Origin: Nanobdellota archaeon
GTDB taxonomy: Archaea; Nanobdellota; Nanobdellia; Pacearchaeales; GW2011-AR1
Direction of reading: 5' to 3'
DNA length: 8,835 nucleotides
Assembly (NCBI GenBank): GCA_018901375.1
Contig: JAHIEP010000143.1
Coordinates: 1-8,835, forward strand
The position numbers were made by a program, and so were the translations under genes. Below the pieces are notes generated by a model that made no database searches, was not told where the DNA came from, and saw only the letters and a list, made by a program, of their open reading frames with translations. Positions 1 through 4,380 of the stretch are shown here, piece after piece. Position 1 is the stretch's first letter; each line of letters opens with the position of its first letter.

Positions 1-428
1 AAACTCCAAGTTACACAAACCCCTCAATAAAACCCTAAACCAAACCATTCCAAAAAAAGTCCATGTAAGTCCGTCAAAGTCCATGTAAGTCCGTTCATAA
101 AAAACTCACTAAGCCAAGCTCATCAATAAAACAAACAAAAAGTCCATGTAAGTCCGTCAAAGTCCATGTAAGTCCGTTCATAAAAAATTCACTAAGCCCA
201 CCCCAACCCCACACATTCACATCACAACAAGCTACTGGCATTTACCCAATTAGCAATAAAGCTAAAAATCAATATCACTCATCCAAACACCCCCAAAAAA
301 TACAAAATATTAAGAACAGACAAAACACAAACTAATATTATTCCACCCTTCGCCAAAATATCCCCAACCTCTCTCTATCCACAAATAACAAAGCACAACA
401 TCATTTATAATCTTTCCCAATCAACAAC
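1..428. other. Gene-free region with nested direct repeats
   Basis: No convincing reading frame is visible on either strand. The left part (54-198) holds a two-copy 62-bp repeat built from about 10-bp units, annotated separately. The rest (about 200-428) is A/C-rich, low-complexity DNA lying 3' of the four-helix-bundle gene on the minus strand. I see no tRNA, no second copy of the 7-bp array and no clear promoter directed rightwards. Confidence 0.6.
54..198. repeat. Two 62-bp direct repeats with internal 20-bp and 10-bp periodicity
   Basis: Copy 1 is 54-115 and copy 2 is 137-198, an exact offset of 83 bp. They differ only at 105 (c) versus 188 (t). Each copy contains two about 20-bp units beginning AAAGTCCATGTAAGTCCGT, and each unit is two about 10-bp halves of the form AAGTCCRT, so the block AGTCC occurs eight times. 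The 21 nt between the copies (116-136) are not repeated. The near identity of the long copies suggests a recent duplication of an already repetitive block. Confidence 0.9.
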
Positions 429-788
429 CTATTTTTTTTCTTTCAAATACTTAATATATCCAGATATCATTCTACTAACTTCTTCGCACTCTCCAGTTAA
501 CTTCGTAACCCTACTTTCATCAACCAACCCAACTCTCCCAGCAAAAATCAACTGCGCCTCAGCTTCGGCACAACTTCCCCGAGCCTTCCCTAAAAAATAA
601 ATCAACTCTCCATCTGTCCCACTTCTACACCCTTCAGCAATATTAGAAAAAACACTAACAGAAGCTCTCCTTAATTGATCCGTCAAGGCATACCTCTCCT
701 CCTTAGGAAATCCCTTAATAACCTCATAAACCACAATCGCCAAATCAATAGCACGATGCCAAACTTTCAAATTCTTAAAATCAACCAT
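429..788 (-). CDS. Four-helix-bundle protein, 23S rRNA intervening-sequence (S23) family
   Basis: This 119-aa protein matches the family by its N-terminal DFKNLKVWHRAIDLA, the central FPKEERYALTDQLRRASVSV and SNIAEGC, and a length of about 120 aa. The family folds as a four-helix bundle and forms oligomers. Some members are encoded in 23S rRNA insertions, and it is related to Avd, the accessory protein of diversity-generating retroelements; no reverse transcriptase or rRNA is present here. The start at 788 begins MVDFKNL, as is typical. There is no TATA box just upstream; the leader instead contains a GGAGGT about 14 nt from the ATG, the palindrome TTGTATACAA (790-799) and a heptamer repeat array (804-838). 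The gene lies 30 nt downstream of the Fe-S protein gene on the same strand and could be co-transcribed. The cellular role is unknown; nucleic-acid binding is an inference from the family. Confidence 0.9.
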   Translation of the reverse strand: MVDFKNLKVWHRAIDLAIVVYEVIKGFPKEERYALTDQLRRASVSVFSNIAEGCRSGTDGELIYFLGKARGSCAEAEAQLIFAGRVGLVDESRVTKLTGECEEVSRMISGYIKYLKEKK

Positions 789-803
789 TTTGTATACAAG
801 TTA

Positions 804-838
804 CCTCCCACCTAAAACCTACCTCCTCCCTTCTATCA
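804..838. repeat. Heptamer repeat array a
   Basis: Five degenerate 7-bp units read on the + strand: CCTCCCA, CCTAAAA, CCTACCT, CCTCCCT, TCTATCA. The array is flanked on the left by CAAGTT (797-802). It contains the TAG stop codon of the Fe-S protein gene (821-819) and the G-rich leader of the four-helix-bundle gene. Positions 818-838 match array d (3816-3836) at 19 of 21 bases, and both arrays share the left boundary CAAGTTACCT. Confidence 0.75.
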
Positions 839-1292
839 ATTCAGACATTTTCAATACGAAAATATCTGAATTGATGGGGCAACCAGCAACCTCATCATCT
901 ATCTTAATAACTTTCTTAATCGGCAAAACCTTCTCAATCTGCCCCAACCTCTGCCTCAAAATCTCAGCCTCTTTCTTCTGCACACCCTTAAATGAATTCC
1001 TCAAATCAGACGGCCAACCATTAATAGCCCCAGACCCAATCGCAATCACCTTCGTCGCATTCGCCCGAATCTTCTCCAACTTCCTAATCTCACTCTTCGT
1101 CGAAACCGCCCCCTCGACAAACGCAACATCCATCTTCCTAATCGGCTTAACTTTCTTCAAAGCCCGAAAATATTCAATACTAATCTTATCCTTCCACTCA
1201 AAAAATTTCTCATTAAAAACCTCAATCACATTAATCATACATCCCTCACAACAAGTAAACGAAAAAAACCCAACCTTCAATTTCCTATCCAT
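819..1292 (-). CDS. Hydrogenase small subunit / NADH:quinone oxidoreductase 20-kDa-like Fe-S protein, lacking one cluster cysteine
   Basis: This 157-aa protein resembles the Oxidored_q6 family, which holds the proximal [4Fe-4S] cluster in NiFe-hydrogenase small subunits and NuoB-like proteins. Visible motifs are KVGFFSFTCCEGC with C15 and C18 (CxxC), VEGAVST at 59-65, GSGAINGWPS at 86-95 and AGCPIN with C138. The family normally has GxCAxxG in the third motif; here the cysteine is Gly88 (codon GGG at 1031-1029), so only three of four ligands remain. At 157 aa it is short compared with F420-nonreducing or sulfhydrogenase delta subunits, but close to NuoB-type length. No large subunit or ferredoxin partner is in the window. 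The start at 1292 is supported by a TATA box centred 25 nt upstream (1314-1321), implying a leaderless mRNA. The last 20 codons lie in an 18-bp hairpin followed by repeat DNA. It may bind a cluster with a non-Cys ligand or have lost redox function. Confidence 0.8.
   Translation of the reverse strand: MDRKLKVGFFSFTCCEGCMINVIEVFNEKFFEWKDKISIEYFRALKKVKPIRKMDVAFVEGAVSTKSEIRKLEKIRANATKVIAIGSGAINGWPSDLRNSFKGVQKKEAEILRQRLGQIEKVLPIKKVIKIDDEVAGCPINSDIFVLKMSELIEGRR
835..875 (-). other. 18-bp stem-loop inside the 3' end of the Fe-S protein gene
   Basis: Positions 835-852 pair with 858-875 around a 5-nt loop (AATAC on +). The only DNA mismatch, 846/864, becomes a G-U wobble in the minus-strand transcript, so all 18 positions can pair in the mRNA. 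It codes for the residues around INSDIF and MSELI. No U-tract follows in the sense direction, so it is not a standard intrinsic terminator. It could stabilise the mRNA end or mark an insertion boundary, because array a starts right next to it. Confidence 0.75.
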
Positions 1293-1313
1293 ATAAAACT
1301 AAACCAATACACT

Positions 1314-1321
1314 TTTATAAA
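1314..1321. promoter_or_regulatory. Palindromic TATA box shared by two divergent genes
   Basis: TTTATAAA is an exact palindrome. Its centre is about 25 nt from the minus-strand ATG at 1292 and about 24 nt from the plus-strand ATG at 1341. Archaeal TATA boxes lie about 25 nt before the transcription start, so this one box suits leaderless transcription in both directions. No second TATA-like sequence is obvious in the 48-nt gap. Confidence 0.65.
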
Positions 1322-1340
1322 CAATTCCCCTTCACCTCCC

Positions 1341-1943
1341 ATGACAATCGACACCACAACCCTAACCCTAATGCAACAAATCCAAAACCCGACGCTGACA
1401 ACCTTCTCAAAAATAACAGCGACGATAACAGACCCAATAGTCCTAATAATAATCTCCTTAGCCATCGCAACCTACCTCTACATAAACAAAGAAAAAACAA
1501 AAGCAATCTTCTTCGCCTCGACGATAACCATAACCGGAGCCCTCATAACAATCCTAAAACAAATCATCCAACGCCCCCGCCCCCTACCACCTACCCCCTA
1601 CCCTCTACCCCCTAGCTTCTCCTTCCCAAGCGGCCACGCAACAATGTCAATCGTCTTCTTCGGACTATTAGCCTACTTTCTAATAAATAAAAAACACAAA
1701 ACCAAAGCCATAATAACCGCAATCCTAATCTCCCTAATCATATCCTTCACAAGATTATACCTTCAAGTCCACTGGCTCACCGACGTCATAGTCGGTCTAA
1801 CCCTAGGAACATTAATTCTAATAACAAATATAATCATATATAGAAATTCAAACCTAAACCTTCCTAATAATCCTCGAAGCAACAACACCAAAAATAATCA
1901 ATATCGCAAACAAAGAAACAAACACGATCCACTTATTCTCTAA
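1341..1943 (+). CDS. PAP2-family membrane phosphatase (lipid phosphate phosphatase-like)
   Basis: This 200-aa polytopic protein carries the three PAP2 signature motifs in order: KX6RP (K73 to R80-P81), PSGH (96-99, catalytic acid/base H99), and the third motif TRLYLQVHWLTD (R138, nucleophile H144, D148), where Thr137 replaces the usual Ser. Hydrophobic segments lie near residues 31-48, 56-76, 99-115, 121-136 and 147-167. Family members dephosphorylate phosphatidate, undecaprenyl/dolichyl diphosphate or related isoprenoid phosphates at the membrane; a polyprenyl phosphate substrate is plausible but unproven. The proline-rich loop 82-91 between motifs 1 and 2 is encoded by a heptamer repeat. 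Start 1341 is supported by the TATA box at 1314-1321 (leaderless). The polar, Asn-rich tail from about residue 168 is encoded opposite the C-terminus of the convergent membrane protein (90-nt overlap) and may be read-through sequence with little function. Confidence 0.9.
   Translation: MTIDTTTLTLMQQIQNPTLTTFSKITATITDPIVLIIISLAIATYLYINKEKTKAIFFASTITITGALITILKQIIQRPRPLPPTPYPLPPSFSFPSGHATMSIVFFGLLAYFLINKKHKTKAIITAILISLIISFTRLYLQVHWLTDVIVGLTLGTLILITNIIIYRNSNLNLPNNPRSNNTKNNQYRKQRNKHDPLIL
1583..1614. repeat. Heptamer repeat array b, inside the PAP2 gene
   Basis: Units CCTACCA, CCTACCC, CCTACCC, TCTACCC and a partial CCTA follow each other at 7-bp spacing. Read in the PAP2 frame they give the proline-rich loop LPPTPYPLPP between catalytic motifs 1 and 2. 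The period of 7 means the reading phase shifts from unit to unit. Confidence 0.75.
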
Positions 1944-2315
1944 ATTAATCACAATCCCCTCGGCAACCAAAATACCACCAGCCGCCAACCCAGTCAACTG
2001 AACCAAATTCTCCTTAGCAAACAACCCAATCAACAACAACACAAACCCAATTCCAGCGAAGATGTAATACCGATACTGATTATACGGCTTCTGCGCCTCG
2101 GTAAAATCCTCACTACACTTCATATAATCATTATTCAACTGATTAATTTCCGCATCGCTCTTATTAACCGGCTCATATCTCAAATCAACACTACTACAAT
2201 AATCTTCATATTTGGGCTCATTCAAAACAATACTCGTACCAACATTCACTAAAGATACAACTATTATAGTTAAAATCACACTCACAATAATAGTCAAAGC
2301 AATCTTATTCGCCAT
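1854..2315 (-). CDS. Small membrane protein with four predicted helices, function unknown
   Basis: The 153-aa form starting MANKIALT (ATG at 2315) is preferred over an in-frame TTG at 2324, because TATTTAAAA at 2337-2345 (minus-strand TTTTAAATA) is centred about 26 nt upstream of 2315, as expected for a leaderless archaeal gene. Predicted segments: helix 1 at about 6-28, a polar loop at 32-80 with two cysteines (C40, C67) that could form a disulfide if extracytoplasmic, then helices at about 83-100, 103-124 and 129-148, and a basic end RIIRKV. The loop has YEDYC, a motif I have the impression recurs in DPANN hypothetical proteins. I recognise no catalytic signature. The promoter overlaps the end of the U32 gene, and the 3' end overlaps the convergent PAP2 gene by 90 nt. 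Confidence 0.8.
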   Translation of the reverse strand: MANKIALTIIVSVILTIIVVSLVNVGTSIVLNEPKYEDYCSSVDLRYEPVNKSDAEINQLNNDYMKCSEDFTEAQKPYNQYRYYIFAGIGFVLLLIGLFAKENLVQLTGLAAGGILVAEGIVINLENKWIVFVSLFAILIIFGVVASRIIRKV

Positions 2316-2336
2316 ACAAATCAAAGCAAAAACAAG

Positions 2337-2345
2337 TATTTAAAA
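2337..2345 (-). promoter_or_regulatory. TATA box of the small membrane protein, overlapping the U32 stop codon
   Basis: On the minus strand this reads TTTTAAATA and includes the TAA stop of the U32 gene (2342-2340). Its distance of about 26 nt to the ATG at 2315 decides the choice of start. Confidence 0.6.
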
Positions 2346-3563
2346 CTTCTTCCGAATTAAATAAATATCACAACCCACCATTCGCCCTATTTTCTGTTCC
2401 CTATTTCCCATTACCTCGCGGTCAAAGACCACGCCCACATCATCCCCCTTCCTAGCCATCTTAATATCCTTCCCCTCCAACTCAATAGACTTAACACCGG
2501 TCCGCACAGCCCCAACATTATCCCCAATCAAATAAACCTCGTCGCCAACACACAGCTTCCCAGCATTCATCTTCACCGAACACGCCCCCGCCTTTGGCCA
2601 ATACTTATACACCTTCCCAACAAACTCCTTCCTCTCACTCTGCTCACCATATTCCGAAAAACTAAAATCATCCGCCGTCGGCATCTTAAAATAAAACCCC
2701 GAAGAAAACCCCCGATGATAAACCCTCTTCAAATTCTCAACCCCCGCCCGAATCTCCGAAACCCCAAACCCCAAACCACCGGAAAGCGCATCAAGTGCTT
2801 TCTTGTATTCCAACACAACCGCAAACACATACTCCGGCGATCGATTCCTCCCCTCAATCTTAAACGAAAAAATCCCCGCCTTCTTCATCTTATCAATAAA
2901 CGGCAACGTACACAAATCCTTCGCAGACATCACCCGCGAATTCTCCAGCCTCAACTCATTACCCGCATCATCTTTAATTCCCCAACTCCGACGACAAAGC
3001 TGCGCGCACTTCCCACGATTCGCCGAAAGCCCCTGTGTAAACTGCGACATAAAACATCGCCCAGAAACCGCAACACACATCGCCCCATGACAAAAACACT
3101 CAACCGAAACATGCTTAGCTATCTTACTGATTTGCTTCAAGTTCAACTCCCTCGCTAAAACAATCCTCTCCGCCCCGAGCTTCTTATAAAACAAAGCGCT
3201 CTTCAAATTCGAAACAGAAGCCTGAGTCGAAACATGAAACGGCACGCCATACTTCCGACACAACTCAATCACCGCCATATCCCAACAAATAATAGCGTCG
3301 ACAAACCTCTTAGCTTTCTTAATAACATTCTCAACCCTCTTCAATTCTCCATCGTAGACCACAACATTCAAAGTCAAATACATTCGAACGCCAGAACCAC
3401 AAATCTTCCGAATCTTCCTCAAATCTCTCAAAGAAAAATTCCGCGCCGATTCCCTCATATTAAACCCTCTAATCCCAAAGTATACCGCGTCCGCCCCAGC
3501 ATCAATCGCCACCCTCAAAGTTCGCCAATCCCCAACAGGAGCAAGCAATTCATATTTATTCAT
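2340..3563 (-). CDS. U32 peptidase-family protein (RlhA/TrhP/UbiU-like, [4Fe-4S] type)
   Basis: The start MNKYELLAPVGD (ATG 3563) is chosen over a TTG at 3584 because GAGGAGGT lies about 6 nt upstream and the family begins with ELLAPVGD; this gives 407 aa. The U32 signature ECFCHGAMC...SGRC is complete. Cysteines C163, C170, C186 and C218 (in SAKDLC) match the spacing of the four [4Fe-4S] ligands known in UbiU/UbiV, with an extra C190. FSFKIEGR follows, and a C-terminal beta-rich extension (about 310-407) matches the usual U32 C-terminal domain. Despite the name, characterised members act in RNA or quinone hydroxylation (RlhA on 23S rRNA, TrhP on tRNA, UbiUV on ubiquinone); which applies here cannot be told. 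The gene is preceded by a 67-codon frame that repeats its first 27 codons and overlaps its start as ATGA, suggesting translational coupling. Confidence 0.92.
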   Translation of the reverse strand: MNKYELLAPVGDWRTLRVAIDAGADAVYFGIRGFNMRESARNFSLRDLRKIRKICGSGVRMYLTLNVVVYDGELKRVENVIKKAKRFVDAIICWDMAVIELCRKYGVPFHVSTQASVSNLKSALFYKKLGAERIVLARELNLKQISKIAKHVSVECFCHGAMCVAVSGRCFMSQFTQGLSANRGKCAQLCRRSWGIKDDAGNELRLENSRVMSAKDLCTLPFIDKMKKAGIFSFKIEGRNRSPEYVFAVVLEYKKALDALSGGLGFGVSEIRAGVENLKRVYHRGFSSGFYFKMPTADDFSFSEYGEQSERKEFVGKVYKYWPKAGACSVKMNAGKLCVGDEVYLIGDNVGAVRTGVKSIELEGKDIKMARKGDDVGVVFDREVMGNREQKIGRMVGCDIYLIRKKF

Positions 3564-3597
3564 ATCAACCTCCTCGTTGCACAAGTCAAATTAAATC

Positions 3598-3612
3598 GGC
3601 AACCCTGTTGCC
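3598..3612. repeat. Short hairpin GGCAAC/GTTGCC
   Basis: Six perfect base pairs (3598-3603 with 3607-3612) around the 3-nt loop CCT. It lies between the heptamer array and the ribosome-binding site of the U32 gene. It could be part of the inserted repeat or modulate U32 initiation. Confidence 0.6.
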
Positions 3613-3622
3613 CTAATTCTAA

Positions 3623-3667
3623 CCTACCACCTACAAGCGCTAGCGACCTACCACCTACCACCTCGAA
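3623..3667. repeat. Heptamer repeat array c, split by an AGCGCTAGCG palindromic block
   Basis: Units CCTACCA and CCTACAA (3623-3636), then GCGCTAGCGA (3637-3646), then CCTACCA, CCTACCA and CCTCGAA (3647-3667). The block CGCTAGCG is a perfect palindrome. The array sits between the truncated and the full U32 copies. Confidence 0.75.
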
Positions 3668-3682
3668 AATCTTAGATTTTCG
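3664..3682. repeat. 19-nt palindrome at the duplication breakpoint
   Basis: CGAAAATCT and AGATTTTCG are perfect 9-nt inverted copies separated by one base. Homology between the two U32 copies begins 2 nt further on, at 3684. Its place between the gene duplicate and the heptamer array makes it a candidate element end or recombination site. Confidence 0.75.
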
Positions 3683-3785
3683 TGCGTCCACCCCAGCATC
3701 AATCGCCACCCTCAAATTTCGAAAGTCCCCCACCGGCGCCAAAAGTTCATATTTCTTGCTCATTTATTTCCAACATAAATTTTAG

Positions 3786-3792
3786 TTATAAA
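3786..3792 (-). promoter_or_regulatory. TATA box upstream of the U32 leader frame
   Basis: The minus strand reads TTTATAA, centred 26 nt before the ATG at 3763. This is the clearest promoter upstream of the U32 gene; a weaker TTTAATT lies nearer the full copy, about 30 nt before 3563. Confidence 0.55.
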
Positions 3793-3815
3793 GTTACGCC
3801 CAACCCGCCAAGTTA

Positions 3816-3848
3816 CCTACCTCCTACCCTCTATCATCTACCCCCTAA
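3816..3848. repeat. Heptamer repeat array d, between two divergent promoters
   Basis: Units CCTACCT, CCTACCC, TCTATCA, TCTACCC and CCTAA at 7-bp spacing. The left flank CAAGTTACCT (3809-3818) is identical to that of array a (797-806). No gene lies in the array. It separates the TATA box of the U32 leader (3786-3792) from that of the coiled-coil gene (3884-3891). Confidence 0.75.
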
Positions 3849-3883
3849 ATTGTCTTAATTCCAGAATGACAAAATACAAAAGT

Positions 3884-3891
3884 TTTATAAA
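3884..3891 (+). promoter_or_regulatory. TATA box of the small coiled-coil gene
   Basis: TTTATAAA is centred about 24 nt before the ATG at 3912, which supports that start and a leaderless transcript. Confidence 0.6.
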
Positions 3892-3911
3892 TCAACAATC
3901 TCTATAATATC

Positions 3912-4166
3912 ATGGAAAAATCCACAGCCCAAATAGAAAAAAATGTCGGAGCAAGTTTCGCCTACGTAAAAAAAGACATGCTCATGTTAAATGACGCATT
4001 CTCCGATCTCCACGACAAAGTCCAACATCTTTCTCTAAACCATGCGATGCTCCTCGAGGAAATAGGAAAAATCCGAACCGAACTAGCAAAAATGACAAGA
4101 CCAAAAACTCAAAACCCATCAACGACAAAAAAGAAAACGAAAAAAAGAAATAAACAAAAGTCTTAA
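3912..4166 (+). CDS. Small coiled-coil protein with a basic tail, function unknown
   Basis: This 84-aa protein has an amphipathic helical core (about residues 3-60) with heptad-like hydrophobics (FAYVKKDMLMLNDAF, VQHLSLNHAMLLEEI, IRTELAKM) and a Lys-rich, low-complexity tail (66-84) that could contact nucleic acid. There is no signal peptide or cysteine. The start is fixed by the TATA box at 3884-3891. It lies 26 nt upstream of the tRNA-Asp gene on the same strand, so the two could share a transcript. I do not recognise a named family; the core looks like small conserved archaeal proteins, but that is an impression only. Confidence 0.75.
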   Translation: MEKSTAQIEKNVGASFAYVKKDMLMLNDAFSDLHDKVQHLSLNHAMLLEEIGKIRTELAKMTRPKTQNPSTTKKKTKKRNKQKS

Positions 4167-4192
4167 AAACCAATTCTTCAATAAATATTCAA

Positions 4193-4264
4193 GCCTCAAT
4201 AGTATAATGGTTAGTACATGACCCTGTCGCGGTCAAGACCCGAGTTCAATCCTCGGTTGGGGCG
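4193..4264 (+). tRNA. tRNA-Asp (anticodon GTC)
   Basis: A full cloverleaf can be drawn: acceptor GCCTCAA pairs with TTGGGGC (one T-G wobble), D arm 4202-4217, anticodon stem TGACC/GGTCA with loop CTGTCGC (anticodon GTC at 4226-4228), and T stem CCGAG/CTCGG with loop TTCAATC. The discriminator base is G4264, an expected identity element for tRNA-Asp. No intron and no encoded CCA. The last 13 nt plus the next T (4252-4265) recur exactly at 5489-5502, suggesting use as an integration site. Confidence 0.95.
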
Positions 4265-4265
4265 T
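4252..4265 (+). repeat. Left copy of a 14-nt direct repeat (putative attL in tRNA-Asp 3' end)
   Basis: CTCGGTTGGGGCGT covers the end of the T stem and the acceptor 3' strand and is exactly repeated at 5489-5502. The flanking CGTAAAGT (4263-4270) also recurs at 5463-5470. A shorter relative, GTCGGGGCGTC, lies at 4309-4319. Confidence 0.65.
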
Positions 4266-4278
4266 AAAGTTTTATCGT

Positions 4279-4309
4279 CGACAAAACGTGTTTTTTAGTG
4301 TTTTTGTCG
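4279..4309 (+). other. Stem-loop downstream of tRNA-Asp
   Basis: CGACAAAA (4279-4286) pairs with TTTTGTCG (4302-4309) around a T-rich loop of 15 nt. T-runs in and after the loop could end tRNA transcription, since archaea terminate at T-tracts, but the structure is weak. Confidence 0.35.
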
Positions 4310-4340
4310 TCGGGGCGTCGATTTTATTTTGATAAAAAAA

Positions 4341-4378
4341 TACCCTTTACATTATCAATACACTAATTGTAAAGGGTA
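4341..4378. promoter_or_regulatory. 11-bp perfect inverted repeat, putative operator of the Fic gene
   Basis: TACCCTTTACA (4341-4351) is the exact reverse complement of TGTAAAGGGTA (4368-4378), with 16 nt between. The right arm ends 2 nt before the TATA box (4381-4389), where TFB would bind, so a protein on the repeat should block or stabilise the pre-initiation complex. No T-tract follows, so a terminator is unlikely. The binding protein is not identifiable; the Fic protein itself or an unlinked repressor are options. Confidence 0.65.
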
Positions 4379-4380
4379 AG

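Larger units (their letters stand above)
3560..3763 (-). pseudogene. Truncated U32 N-terminus fused to repeat sequence; possible coupled leader ORF
   Basis: The frame begins MSKKYELLAPVGDFRNLRVAIDAGVDA, matching the first 26 residues of the adjacent U32 protein (MNKYELLAPVGDWRTLRVAIDAGADA), then breaks off. DNA similarity runs over 3684-3763 versus 3487-3563 and is near perfect for the inner 37 nt. After the breakpoint come a 19-nt palindrome, a heptamer array and a GGCAAC hairpin, all read in frame without a stop (residues 28-67). Its TGA (3562-3560) overlaps the U32 ATG (3563-3561). It has its own TATA box (about 3786-3792) 26 nt before the ATG. Two readings fit: the remnant of a tandem U32 paralogue, or an insertion plus duplication that moved the gene's original promoter away. 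Either way it may now act as a translated leader for U32. Confidence 0.75.

Noticed and set aside
54..198. CRISPR-like array
   Set aside because: Only two long copies with one 21-nt gap, and the copies are themselves made of tandem 10-bp units; no cas genes nearby.
429..788. Diversity-generating retroelement, on the strength of the Avd-like four-helix bundle
   Set aside because: No reverse transcriptase, template repeat or variable repeat is visible; S23-family proteins commonly occur without one.
790..1296. 168-codon plus-strand reading frame
   Set aside because: Mirror of the Fe-S protein gene on the other strand; protein is low in recognisable motifs, while the minus frame has CxxC and GCP motifs and a TATA box.
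2322..2324. TTG start for the small membrane protein (and TTG 3584 for U32)
   Set aside because: Both lie upstream of ATG codons that are better placed relative to a TATA box (2315) or a Shine-Dalgarno (3563), and the family N-termini begin at the ATG.
2715..3785. Plus-strand frames opposite the U32 gene (2715-3158, 2803-3090, 3234-3785)
   Set aside because: Rich in Arg, Asn, Pro and His from the C-rich strand and opposite a well-supported U32 gene; no family features.
4341..4378. Intrinsic terminator for the tRNA
   Set aside because: The 16-nt loop and lack of a following T-tract, plus contact with the fic TATA box, fit an operator better.
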